In this document: one piece after another, positions 8,769-16,933 of the stretch
How positions within the stretch are numbered: position 1 is the stretch's first letter
Layout: each line of letters begins with the position of its first letter
Origin: Halobacillus salinarum
GTDB lineage: Bacteria; Bacillota; Bacilli; Bacillales; Halobacillaceae
Direction of reading: 5' to 3'
Length of the DNA stretch: 64,000 nucleotides
Assembly: GCF_022919095.1 (NCBI RefSeq)
Contig: NZ_CP095073.1
Span: 1,116,001-1,180,000, forward strand
Position numbers and translations under genes: made by a program
Notes under the pieces: model-generated
What the model saw: only the letters and a program-made list of their open reading frames with translations
Database searches by the model: none
What the model was told of the DNA's origin: nothing

Positions 8769-10136
8769 ATGATTGACTTAATAATGAAGGATATTTTAGG
8801 AACCCCAGCCATACTAGTCGGTTTATTCGCACTCATCGGGCTCCTTGTGCAACGAAAAAATTCGGGGGATATTGTTTCAGGAACCCTTAAAACAGTAATG
8901 GGCTTCGTCATTCTCGGGGCAGGGGCGAATGTACTCGTTCAGTCCCTGGGTCAGTTCAGCAGCATGTTCAGCGAAGCCTTTTCTGTCGATGGCGTCATTC
9001 CTAACAATGAAGCCATCGTAGCCCTGGCGCAGGAAAGCTTCGGTACAGAGACGGCTATGATTATGCTGTTCGGTATGGTCGTCAATATTCTCCTTGCCCG
9101 CTTCAGCCCTTTTAAATATATCTTTCTTACGGGGCACCATACGATGTTCATGGCCTGTTTAATCGCCGTCATATTAACGACAGGCGGATTTTCCGGGGCA
9201 GCCCTGGTTATTTTAGGTTCCATTATCCTAGGTTCCTTAATGGTGCTATCCCCAGCCATGCTTCAGCCGTTTACTCGTAAAGTAACGGGTTCAGACGACT
9301 TTGCCATCGGGCACTTCGGTTCCTTCGGCTATTTTGTTTCCGCCCTAGTAGGAAAAGCCGTCGGCAAAAACTCCAAGTCCACCGAAGAAATTAAAGTGCC
9401 TAAATCCCTCAGCTTTCTTCGAGACACGTCCGTTTCCGTGTCTTTAACGATGACGATCCTCTTCTTTGTCGTAGCAGGAGCGGCTGGACCTGCCTTCGTT
9501 GAGGGGCAGCTAAGTGACGGACAGAATTTTCTCGTCTTCGCTTTTATGCAAGGGCTTACGTTTGCAGCAGGTGTCTACATCATTTTAGCCGGCGTCCGTA
9601 TGCTGCTTGGTGAAATTGTACCGGCCTTCAAAGGGATTGCGGATAAGATTGTTCCTCATGCGAAACCAGCACTGGACTGTCCAGCTATTTTTCCATTTGC
9701 AGGAAACGCCGTAATTATCGGATTCTTTTTCAGTTTTATTGCCGGTCTTGTGAGTATGATGTTCCTGCCGCTTCTAGGGTTAAAAGTCATTGTGCCGGGA
9801 CTCGTTCCTCATTTTTTCACTGGCGCAGCCGCAGGTGTGTTCGGGAATGCAACCGGTGGAAGAAAAGGGGCGATCTTCGGCTCCATGGCGAATGGGCTAA
9901 TCATCAGCTTCCTGCCCGCGTTATTGCTGCCTGTTCTTGGATCACTTGGATTCCAGGGGACAACGTTTGGCGATGCCGACTTTGGAGTCGTAGGTATTAT
10001 CCTTGGCAACCTGATTCGAATCATTGAATCGAATGGTATTGTTTTTGCAGCGCTGTTAATTCTGCTGGCTCTCTTGTTTTTCCTTGGTTCAAGGTCAAAA
10101 GCGAAGGAGAAAGAGCAGAATCCAGATGTCGCTTAA
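8769..10136 (+). CDS. PTS EIIC component of the UlaA/SgaT family
   Basis: A 455-residue polytopic membrane permease of the ascorbate-galactitol PTS class. The N terminus (LVGLFALIGLLVQRK, then KTVMGFVILGAGANVLV) and the conserved GHHTMFMACL segment near residue 120 identify the UlaA family. About ten or more hydrophobic segments are visible. AAAGGAG lies upstream of the ATG. It closes the operon and is followed by a strong terminator. Ascorbate is the best-known substrate, but paralogues carry other sugars, and no metabolic gene here decides the matter. Confidence 0.88.
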   Translation: MIDLIMKDILGTPAILVGLFALIGLLVQRKNSGDIVSGTLKTVMGFVILGAGANVLVQSLGQFSSMFSEAFSVDGVIPNNEAIVALAQESFGTETAMIMLFGMVVNILLARFSPFKYIFLTGHHTMFMACLIAVILTTGGFSGAALVILGSIILGSLMVLSPAMLQPFTRKVTGSDDFAIGHFGSFGYFVSALVGKAVGKNSKSTEEIKVPKSLSFLRDTSVSVSLTMTILFFVVAGAAGPAFVEGQLSDGQNFLVFAFMQGLTFAAGVYIILAGVRMLLGEIVPAFKGIADKIVPHAKPALDCPAIFPFAGNAVIIGFFFSFIAGLVSMMFLPLLGLKVIVPGLVPHFFTGAAAGVFGNATGGRKGAIFGSMANGLIISFLPALLLPVLGSLGFQGTTFGDADFGVVGIILGNLIRIIESNGIVFAALLILLALLFFLGSRSKAKEKEQNPDVA

Positions 10137-10145
10137 TCTCTGTTG

Positions 10146-10180
10146 AAAAATCCCTTCCTCGAAGCAGGAAGGGATTTTTT
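10146..10180 (+). terminator. Terminator of the PTS operon
   Basis: AAAATCCCTTCCT pairs with AGGAAGGGATTTT around a short loop, ending in a T run, 10 bases past the EIIC stop. Confidence 0.92.
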
Positions 10181-10265
10181 ATCTAGAGCCTTACTAAAAT
10201 ATCTTACTGCATGATTAATAAAGAACTGTAGCTCGTACTACGGAACCTCTTCCTTAAAGTTTAGG

Positions 10266-10451
10266 TTATAAGCGGTGGCTTCCCGGAGACATGGTTAAGA
10301 TGCAGTCTAAATGATCAGTTAACAATGAAACTAAATCACTGGTTTTATCATTTTCCAGCCATTTTTCTACAGAGACTCGAAAAGTAGCCATGTAGATGGC
10401 AACATTCGGATTTACTATGGGCTGAAAATCTTTTATGCCAGCACCTATTTT
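10266..10451 (-). pseudogene. Remnant: C-terminal 61 codons of a TetR-family regulator
   Basis: On the minus strand an open frame without a start codon begins just after an in-frame TAA and ends at a TAA at 10266. It encodes a helical segment containing IYMATFRVSVEKWLEND and then DLVSLLTDHLDCIL, which resembles the last two helices of TetR ligand domains. No HTH-coding sequence remains. It lies 42 bases beyond the stop of the broken exporter gene on the same strand, so it may be what is left of that exporter's regulator. The assignment rests on pattern only. Confidence 0.45.
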
Positions 10452-10492
10452 TTAATTTAATTAATGTCTCTAAGTACGGTTAGAAAACACCG

Positions 10493-11742
10493 TTAACTGA
10501 ACTTTTGTTTGCTTGGTAATGGTTTTTTTAGTTGAGACGGTCTGTGGATGAGGAATACGTAACTGGCTAATGCCCCCAGATCCGCCATCATAATTGTAAG
10601 CCCCATCGGTACAGCTGTGTCTTCTCCAGCGATCCCGACAAGCGGAACGGAAATGCCCCAAGCAGGTAAGGCATTAGACCTAAAAGGGCCGCAGCACTTC
10701 CTGCCGTGTCACCTTTCGACTGCATCGCTAAGGCAAAGCTTGCTGTTGTAACAATTCCTACACAGGAAACTATGAAAAAGATGGGAAGAACGATCAAAAC
10801 AAGCGGAGCTTGAATCAGAATCATTATCATCAAAAAGAGGCTTGCTGATGTTGAGATCATTAGTCCCGTTAAGAGAATTTTGCTTTCAGAAAATCTCCCA
10901 GAGAGCCGACCTGTTAATTGGCTGCCAGCTATAATGCCAATCCCATTCATGGAAAAGAGCACGCTGAACGTTTGCGGGCTGATCCCATAAATCCCCTGAT
11001 AAATAAATGGGGTGCCGGAAACGTAGGCGAATGTGCCGGCCATAAACAGACCTTGGATCAATACATAGCCGGCAAACGTTTTATCTTTAATGAGTGTCCC
11101 GAAGATTCCAAAGGTTTCACGGACATTACTTTTTGTCTGCCTCTCCTCAGGCAGCGTTTCTGGAAGCGTCATCGATACAGCGGCCACCATCAAAAGAGCA
11201 ATTACTGCAAGAACGCCGAACACCCCGTGCCAGGTGGTGACCTTTAACACGGCCCCGCCTAAGATAGGAGCTAGGATAGGGGAAACCCCAAGCACTAACA
11301 TTAACATCGCAAAAAACTTCGTCAATTCTTTCCCTGAGAAAAGATCACGGACGATGGCCCTCGAGATCACGACTCCACCCGCAGCAGAAAATCCTTGGAG
11401 CAGCCTTGCGCCAATGAATACCCAAATCGAAGGAGACAGCACACATAAGAGAGACGCTGTTATATATAACAAAAGAAAAAAGAGTAACGGACGTTTTCTT
11501 CCTTTGGCATCACTTAACGGGCCGATAACGATTTGACCAATGGCCAGTCCAAACAAAGCCGCTGTTAAGCTCAACTGCACGAGAGAGGCGCTTGTATGAA
11601 ACTCTTCAGCGATAGAAGGGAACCCTGGCAGGTACATATCCAACGTAAGGGATCCATAGGCTGCAAGGGAACCAAGAAGGAGGGTGAGCCATATGCGACT
11701 TTTTATATTTGAAGATGGAGAAGCAGAATTTGTGAACTTCAT
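10493..11742 (-). pseudogene. Bcr/CflA-type drug exporter with a C-terminal frameshift
   Basis: A 12-helix MFS proton antiporter of the Bcr/CflA family (bicyclomycin/chloramphenicol exporters); LTLDMYLPGFPSI lies at the end of helix 1 and RGGVV-type motifs follow. ATG at 11742 has AAGGA upstream. Reading runs normally to LLGLMPYLLGA, then derails at a GGGG run (10656-10659) and stops at 10588. One extra G there would restore a frame encoding GISVPLVGIAGEDTAVPMG and onward to a stop at 10493, matching the intact paralogue at 14053-15282. Either a real one-base deletion in a homopolymer or a sequencing error. The last two helices would be lost. Confidence 0.8.
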
Positions 11743-11933
11743 AGGATTCCTTCTTTCTGAAAGGGATGCGACTCTTGTTTTGTTCCCATTCCCTCTTTTG
11801 TATTTTAATAAGTCTATCACTTAGATGTAACTCGAAGTCAAGCGGATAAAATAGAAAAGAAGGGAAGCGTTACCCAGGAGTACACTGATAGTTTTATAGT
11901 TATAAAGATTATTTCATCGGTTTGCAAAGCTGC

Positions 11934-11964
11934 TTGACCTGGAGTTAACTTTAAGTATTACAAT
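11934..11964 (+). promoter_or_regulatory. MerR-type promoter with 19-base spacer
   Basis: TTGACC (11934-11939) and TACAAT (11959-11964) are separated by 19 bases, the overlong spacer typical of MerR-activated promoters. The spacer carries the dyad-like core TGGAGTTAACTTTA, similar to operators of AdhR/YhdM-type MerR proteins. It precedes the MerR gene by 56 bases, so autoregulation is likely. Confidence 0.65.
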
Positions 11965-12020
11965 TTTACATAGATGGGAATTATGGAAGAAGAAATAAAA
12001 ACCAAAGGGAGTGAAATCAT

Positions 12021-12440
12021 GTGGCGTATCGGATAGGTGAATTAGCTAGATTGATTGGTGTAAGCGAACATACGTTGAGATATTATGAAAAAGAAGGCTT
12101 AGTGGTACCAGAACGAGGCAGCAATAATATCCGCTCCTATACTGAAGATAATAAGCTGTGGGCAGAATTCATTTTGCATATGAAAAATACGGGCATGTCT
12201 TTAGAGGACTTGAAGAAATATACACAATTATGGGAATCCGGCGAGGAAGGCATCAACGGAATGCTGGAAATTCTTATTAACCACAGGGTCAACGTGATGG
12301 AGAAGCTGGAAACCTACAAAAAAAATCTGGAGCTGTTAAATACGAAGATCGATTTTTATCAAAGCAATCTAGAGAAAAACAAGGCGGCCGATTTATATGA
12401 GAAGTTTATTCAAAAGAAAAAAGACGAGGAGGAGAGTTAA
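12021..12440 (+). CDS. MerR-family transcriptional regulator
   Basis: A 139-residue dimeric DNA-binding regulator. Winged helix at residues 3-70 (RIGELARLIGVSEHTLRYYE, then LVVPER and the second wing helix), followed by a long coiled-coil helix (about 80-120) and a charged C terminus rich in Lys and Glu. No cysteine-based metal site is seen, which fits the aldehyde/drug-responsive AdhR-like branch more than metal sensors. GTG at 12021 is the start, with GGGAGTG eight bases upstream; the overlapping ATG at 12019 reads into a stop after five codons. Its promoter has the 19-base spacer of MerR targets. The divergent gene is the broken Bcr/CflA exporter. Confidence 0.85.
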   Translation: MAYRIGELARLIGVSEHTLRYYEKEGLVVPERGSNNIRSYTEDNKLWAEFILHMKNTGMSLEDLKKYTQLWESGEEGINGMLEILINHRVNVMEKLETYKKNLELLNTKIDFYQSNLEKNKAADLYEKFIQKKKDEEES

Positions 12441-12489
12441 ACTTTTCATTTCCCTCTTCATTGTTTCGATTATGTAAGTGACAAACTAA

Positions 12490-12714
12490 AGCTTGTTCAT
12501 TTACCGGATCCTGCAAGGGGAGCATGGCAGCACGCTTTCCCAAATGGCGGTAGAGGGAAGTTCTACGTCTCAAATCAGTGACGTGATCGAATTTATCATG
12601 AAAAATTACCATAAGTCTCTCCGAATTGAGGAGCTTGCGACATTAGCGAATAGGGGGCCGTCTTCTCTCCATAGGCATGTTAAAGAGATTGATAAACATT
12701 ACTCACAGTTCTAA
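12490..12714 (+). pseudogene. Remnant of an AraC-family regulator (AraC_N type)
   Basis: After an in-frame TAA at 12487-12489 the frame encodes FIYRILQGEHG, then a linker and the first AraC HTH (IMKNYHKSLRIEELATLANR, then SSLHRHVKEID), and stops before the second HTH. Intact members have about 280-300 residues with an N-terminal AraC_N domain, a complete pair of HTHs and a MSP-type turn; here the N-terminal domain and the C-terminal HTH are missing. No convincing ribosome site precedes it. It fills most of the 324-base gap between the MerR gene and the next gene. Confidence 0.6.
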
Positions 12715-12764
12715 TGCTGTCTTCCATAGGGAAGAGGAGAAATCAGTAAAGGAGGACATGGAGG

Positions 12765-13214
12765 ATGGAACATCGGATTTCGCATAAGGAAATGGATGGA
12801 GCCTTAAAGCAGCTGGAAGATGATTATGTTCAAGCGGTGAAAAGTAATGAAAGCACAACCGTAGAAGACTTCATCGAACAGTTTTTGTATGATTCTTGGA
12901 CTTACAATGATCAGAATTTAGAATATTTAAAGAGGGTGTTGGAGCGTTACACCAGTGGAGATATTTATCCGAGGACGTTTATCGGAGCCTTTAATGAAAT
13001 GGTGGATCATCTTCAAGTGAAATTAGAGCAGCTGGATCAAAACAATGATTATCCAGCGCTTCACTCGAAGCATGGAGCTTCTTTACTCGTTGCTTTCGTC
13101 GACGGTCTGGTGATCCAGTACTATGTCGGGGTTTATAGTGTGGAGCAATTAAGAGAAATGACCCCTTATCTAAAAATCGTCATTCTTCAAGCGTTGAAAG
13201 CGGATGCTGAATGA
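12765..13214 (+). CDS. Orphan TetR-like ligand-binding domain protein without HTH
   Basis: A 149-residue all-helical protein of uncertain family. The C-terminal part (HGASLLVAFVDGLVIQYYVG and a final amphipathic helix) resembles the last helices of TetR-family effector/dimerisation domains, yet no N-terminal DNA-binding helix-turn-helix is encoded and none lies in frame upstream. It has a good ribosome site (AAAGGAGG nine bases before ATG), so it is probably expressed. It might be a truncated regulator, or a stand-alone effector-binding partner. Neighbouring regulator fragments (AraC remnant just upstream) suggest a decaying regulatory cluster. Confidence 0.45.
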   Translation: MEHRISHKEMDGALKQLEDDYVQAVKSNESTTVEDFIEQFLYDSWTYNDQNLEYLKRVLERYTSGDIYPRTFIGAFNEMVDHLQVKLEQLDQNNDYPALHSKHGASLLVAFVDGLVIQYYVGVYSVEQLREMTPYLKIVILQALKADAE

Positions 13215-13292
13215 TGAAAGACCCCTTATTTCAAGCCATTCTATCATAAAAAAACGGTAAAAAATAAAGTGAAAAAAATTATAAAAAAAGGG

Positions 13293-13317
13293 GTTTAATT
13301 TCGAAAGACCGTGGTAT
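13293..13317 (+). promoter_or_regulatory. Sigma-B promoter of the hsp20 gene
   Basis: GTTTAA (13293-13298), 13-base spacer, TGGTAT (13312-13317), against the sigma-B consensus GTTTAA-N12-15-GGGTAT; eleven of twelve positions match. It sits just ahead of the CIRCE element. Confidence 0.65.
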
Positions 13318-13331
13318 AAGTTCAGTAGAAA

Positions 13332-13358
13332 TTAGCACTCTGCCAGTTAGAGTGCTAA
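13332..13358 (+). promoter_or_regulatory. CIRCE element (HrcA operator)
   Basis: TTAGCACTC, nine bases, GAGTGCTAA: a perfect copy of the CIRCE inverted repeat bound by the heat-shock repressor HrcA. It lies between the sigma-B promoter and the hsp20 start, in the 5' untranslated region. Confidence 0.95.
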
Positions 13359-13388
13359 AACAAAAAATAGTATAAGGAGTGGTTAAGA

Positions 13389-13838
13389 ATGGCTGGATTG
13401 ATTCCTTTTAACAACAGAAATCGGAGTCTTAGAAAGGATGTACCTGGCAATCTCTTCAACATGATTGACGACTTCTTTAATGATTCTTGGTTCCCAACGA
13501 GAAATCCTATGTTGGATACCTTCAAGGTGGATGTCAAAGAAACGGAGCATCAGTACTTCGTTGAAGCAGAACTTCCAGGTGTAAAAAAAGAGGATATTCA
13601 TCTTCGTCTAAATGATGGGCGGCTTACCATTTCTGTTCACAAAGAAGAAAATGTGGAAGAGAAGGATCATGATACGTATATTCATAAAGAGAGACGTTAT
13701 GATTCCATGCAGCGTTCCCTCTATCTGGAAGATGCTAAGTCAGACGATGTATCTGCGAAACTGGAAGATGGATTATTAAAAATCACCGTCGCTAAAGAAG
13801 ACAATCCCGACAATTCCCGTAATATAGAAATTGAATAA
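13389..13838 (+). CDS. Small heat shock protein (Hsp20/alpha-crystallin family)
   Basis: A 149-residue ATP-independent chaperone that holds unfolding proteins. The alpha-crystallin domain spans about 42-140, with FKVDVKETEHQYFVEAELPG at its start and the conserved end motif KLEDGLLKITV; the N-terminal arm holds NLFNMIDDFF. The family IxI-type tail is represented by IEIE. AAGGAG precedes the ATG. Upstream signals indicate double control by sigma-B (general stress) and HrcA through CIRCE (heat). A terminator follows directly, so the gene is monocistronic. Confidence 0.93.
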   Translation: MAGLIPFNNRNRSLRKDVPGNLFNMIDDFFNDSWFPTRNPMLDTFKVDVKETEHQYFVEAELPGVKKEDIHLRLNDGRLTISVHKEENVEEKDHDTYIHKERRYDSMQRSLYLEDAKSDDVSAKLEDGLLKITVAKEDNPDNSRNIEIE

Positions 13839-13850
13839 GGGGATCTGGAA

Positions 13851-13885
13851 AACCCTGTGGAGAGTTGCTCCCACAGGGTTTTTTT
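13851..13885 (+). terminator. Terminator of hsp20
   Basis: AACCCTGTGG and CCACAGGGTT form a 10-base stem followed by seven T residues. Confidence 0.92.
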
Positions 13886-14052
13886 CAGATAGAGAAACGA
13901 TCATGATCCAATTTTTGCGATGACATTCATCTAAACCCTGCAATACAAAAAAGCAGATTTCTGGAAATATCAAGCCGGCTGGCTTAAACTGAATTCCATA
14001 TTCTATTTCCCTTGCTTTTACGGCAATCGGGAACAAATGAAGGTGTGCGGGT

Positions 14053-15282
14053 ATGCAAGCGAAGAGTATGGAACAAACAACAACTTTAAATTTAGATAAA
14101 AAGTCAGCACGTATCGGAATGGCTTTATTATTGGGAGCATTGACCGCTCTCGGTCCGTTATCCATTGATATGTATCTGCCTGCTCTGCCGAAATTGACAA
14201 ACGATTTACATACGGTCACTTCTCTCGGTCAGGCGAGTTTGACGGCGTGTCTTTTCGGACTCGCCATCGGTCAGGTAATCTTCGGTTCGCTCAGTGATGC
14301 TAAAGGACGACGCATGCCTTTGGTATACACGCTTTTCTGTTATGCGGCAGTCTCGGCTTTGAGCGGATTTTCGCCTTCCATCTGGATATTAATTGTCATG
14401 CGTTTCCTGCAGGGGATGATGGGAGCAGCAGGAGTGGTGATTTCGCGGGCAGTCGTCCGGGATTTGTTTGATGGCTCTGAGATGACCAAGTTCTTCTCAA
14501 TGCTGATGCTGGTCAACGGGGCAGCCCCGGTGTTTGCACCGATTATTGGCGGCCAGATTTTACGAGTGACCGGCTGGAACGGCATTTTCTTTGTGCTGGG
14601 AGCGGTCGGTCTTGTCCTGTTTTTTGTGATTACCACTGTCTTTCCCGAAACACTGGCCGTGGAAAAGCGCAATACCCTTGGAATTCGGGAAACGGTTCGT
14701 ACCTTTGGCAGCCTTTTTGCCAATCGCAGTTTCATGGGCTATGTTCTTTCCCAGTCCTTCATCTTTGCGATGATGTTTTCCTATATCTCCGGCGGTTCTT
14801 TTGTAATCGAAGGCGTGTTTGGCGCATCACCGCAAATGTTCAGTATTATTTTTGCCGTCAACGGGGTCGGCATTGTGCTCGCCACCCAGGTGACTGGGTT
14901 TCTTTCCGGGCGTGTGAGTGATACGCGGCTGTTAGTCGCCGGACTCGGACTCGCTGTCGTCAGCAGTCTGTGTTTATTAGGAGTCATTCTGGCTGGCACC
15001 GGGCTGATGCCTGTATTGGTATTTCTGTTCTTCGTGGTTTCCAGTATGGGAGTCGTCAATACGACCGGCTTCTCGCTGGCGATGCAGGACCAGTCCCAGC
15101 ATGCAGGGAGCGCTTCTGCACTGCTTGGTGTCATCCGGTTTGCCTGCGCAGGGATTGTTGCTCCGTTTGTCGGTATTGCCGGAAGTGATACGGCCGTACC
15201 GATGGGCATTTTAATCACCCTTTGTGCGCTGCTCGGAACAGTGTTTTATTTTGGCATGGTGCGCGTGAAAAAAACAGCATAG
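14053..15282 (+). CDS. Bcr/CflA-family multidrug efflux MFS transporter
   Basis: A 409-residue proton-driven exporter with 12 predicted membrane helices. The DMYLPALPKL motif after helix 1, GSLSDAKGRRMPL in the first cytoplasmic loop (MFS motif A) and RFLQGMMGAAGVVISRA in helix 4 to loop 4-5 place it in the Bcr/CflA (DHA1) family of bicyclomycin, sulfonamide or chloramphenicol exporters. The actual drug cannot be told from sequence. It is a close paralogue of the frameshifted gene at 10493-11742 and shows what that gene's C terminus should look like. Start ATG at 14053 has AAGGTG seven bases upstream; MEQTTT five codons later is an alternative. Confidence 0.88.
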   Translation: MQAKSMEQTTTLNLDKKSARIGMALLLGALTALGPLSIDMYLPALPKLTNDLHTVTSLGQASLTACLFGLAIGQVIFGSLSDAKGRRMPLVYTLFCYAAVSALSGFSPSIWILIVMRFLQGMMGAAGVVISRAVVRDLFDGSEMTKFFSMLMLVNGAAPVFAPIIGGQILRVTGWNGIFFVLGAVGLVLFFVITTVFPETLAVEKRNTLGIRETVRTFGSLFANRSFMGYVLSQSFIFAMMFSYISGGSFVIEGVFGASPQMFSIIFAVNGVGIVLATQVTGFLSGRVSDTRLLVAGLGLAVVSSLCLLGVILAGTGLMPVLVFLFFVVSSMGVVNTTGFSLAMQDQSQHAGSASALLGVIRFACAGIVAPFVGIAGSDTAVPMGILITLCALLGTVFYFGMVRVKKTA

Positions 15283-15300
15283 ATCAGTGAATAAGAAAGA

Positions 15301-15331
15301 GAGAGGGCTTGGATCAACCCTCTCTTTTTTT
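15301..15331 (+). terminator. Terminator of the Bcr/CflA gene
   Basis: GAGAGGG and CCCTCTC with a 10-base loop and a T run, 18 bases after the stop. Confidence 0.85.
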
Positions 15332-15436
15332 ATGTGAATCCTTCCGTTTATCAAGAGGACCGTCAGCTAAAATCACCATAATCATATGGTAAACTAAAGT
15401 TTGAATGAAAGAATGGTATTTTGCAGGAGGAATCAT

Positions 15437-16051
15437 ATGTATAGACACATCATTTGGGATTTTGACGGCACTCTTTTTGACACATACCCCGTTATGGCAG
15501 GAGTCTTTAAAGAGTTACTAGAGAGCGAGGGAATGATAGAATCTGTAGAAACGATCGAGAAACAATGGAGAATCTCTGCTTCTCATGCCTTAAGTTATTA
15601 TCAAGATAAATATAAGATCGACGATGCCTTCATAGCAGATTATAAAAGGAAAAAACTCGCAGCAGAAATGGAGCAGTCAAAACCATTTGCGGAAATCGAA
15701 GCCCTATGTAAATACATCGCTTCCACCGGTAGAAAAAATTATTTACTCACTCATAGAGGAGAGTCTTCCATTGAGTTACTACGGAAATATGATTTGGAAC
15801 GTTATTTCTCCCAATGTATTACCTCTAAAGAAGGTTTTGCAAGAAAGCCAAGCCCTGCAGCCATCCATCACTTAATGAGTGAGCATCAAATTGAAAAAAC
15901 AGAAGCAATCATGATTGGTGACAGAGACTTAGATTTGATATCTGGTAAAAATGCAGGAATAAGTGCTTGCTATTTTACTAATGAATCAGAGGGAAATGAG
16001 CATTGTGATTACATCATCCATGACTTTAAGCAGTTATACTCCATTATTTAA
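15437..16051 (+). CDS. HAD-superfamily hydrolase (phosphoglycolate phosphatase-like)
   Basis: A 204-residue cytoplasmic phosphatase of HAD subfamily IA. Motif I is DFDGTLFDT (nucleophile Asp9, acid Asp11), motif II is the Thr of LLTHRG, the motif III Lys is in RKPSP, and motif IV is GDRDLD. A helical cap lies between motifs I and II. The ATG at 15437 follows AGGAGG; an in-frame TTG 12 codons upstream has no ribosome site. Substrate is unknown; B. subtilis relatives are broad-specificity sugar-phosphate phosphatases. It stands alone between a terminator and an unrelated nucleotidyltransferase. Confidence 0.85.
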   Translation: MYRHIIWDFDGTLFDTYPVMAGVFKELLESEGMIESVETIEKQWRISASHALSYYQDKYKIDDAFIADYKRKKLAAEMEQSKPFAEIEALCKYIASTGRKNYLLTHRGESSIELLRKYDLERYFSQCITSKEGFARKPSPAAIHHLMSEHQIEKTEAIMIGDRDLDLISGKNAGISACYFTNESEGNEHCDYIIHDFKQLYSII

Positions 16052-16115
16052 TAAGCGGATAGAGAGTAAATAGAGAGAGTGCAGACGTGATTCTGTGCAT
16101 GTCGAGGTGAAATGA

Positions 16116-16814
16116 ATGATAAGACTTGATCCGGTTGAGGCAGCTAAACAATTTATTGATACACACTTTCCAAACTGCCAGGGGGCTTTATTATCTGGAA
16201 GTGTGGTAAGAGGTGAGGCAACAGAAACGTCTGACCTTGATCTAGTGATTTTTGACAAAAAAATTCTTGCATCCTATCGAGAATCCCTGTTTGATTATGG
16301 ATGGCCGATAGAGGTGTTTGTACATCATTTAACATCCTATAGAAAATTTTTCGAAATGGATTGCAAAGCTGCTAAGCCCTCTATGCCAAGAATGGTCGCT
16401 GAGGGGATCATTTTAAAAGATGAGGGAATGTTAGAATCTATAAAAAAAGAAGCCGCTGATCTATTAAAAAAAGGACCTGAAAAATGGTCAGAAGAAGTGA
16501 TTAATACGAAGCGGTACTTTATTTCTGATGCTCTTGAAGATTTTTTGGGAAGGAATAACCGCGCTGAAGATCTATTTATTGCTAACACCTTGGCAGAGCT
16601 TGTTCATGAATTTGTTTTACGAACCAACCAGCATTGGATAGGTTCTTCAAAATGGATTATCCGTGCTCTGAAGCAATATGATGAAGCGTTTACGAGCGAA
16701 TTTGTCGAAGCTTTTGACCGATTTTATTTATTTGGAGACAAGGAAAAAGTGGTGCACTTAGTAGATAAGGTTTTAGAGCCTTATGGGGACGGTTATTTGA
16801 AGGATTTTCTCTAG
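16116..16814 (+). CDS. Nucleotidyltransferase-fold protein
   Basis: A 232-residue protein with a Pol-beta-like nucleotidyltransferase head: GSVVRGEATETSDLDLVIF (about 28-46) provides the GS motif and the DxD metal-binding pair, and IEVFVHH gives the third acidic strand. The C-terminal two thirds are helical, as in small antibiotic- or tRNA-type nucleotidyltransferases. I cannot name the substrate. It is preceded by GAGGTGA and has no obvious partner genes; the HAD and alpha/beta hydrolase genes nearby are separately spaced. Confidence 0.75.
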   Translation: MIRLDPVEAAKQFIDTHFPNCQGALLSGSVVRGEATETSDLDLVIFDKKILASYRESLFDYGWPIEVFVHHLTSYRKFFEMDCKAAKPSMPRMVAEGIILKDEGMLESIKKEAADLLKKGPEKWSEEVINTKRYFISDALEDFLGRNNRAEDLFIANTLAELVHEFVLRTNQHWIGSSKWIIRALKQYDEAFTSEFVEAFDRFYLFGDKEKVVHLVDKVLEPYGDGYLKDFL

Positions 16815-16933
16815 GAAAGGCATAATCCTGTTAAACAGAGGGGTTGTTTCTATCAAGATCATTGCCCTTACTTTAAATTGGCAAAGATAAAGGAAGGTAC
16901 GTTACTGTAAGACTAGGAAAAGGGGAGAAAAGA

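Noticed and set aside
8473-10136. Firm naming of the PTS as an ascorbate system
   Set aside because: EIIB and EIIC resemble UlaB and UlaA, but no UlaC, UlaG or UlaD-F genes are in the window; substrate left open.
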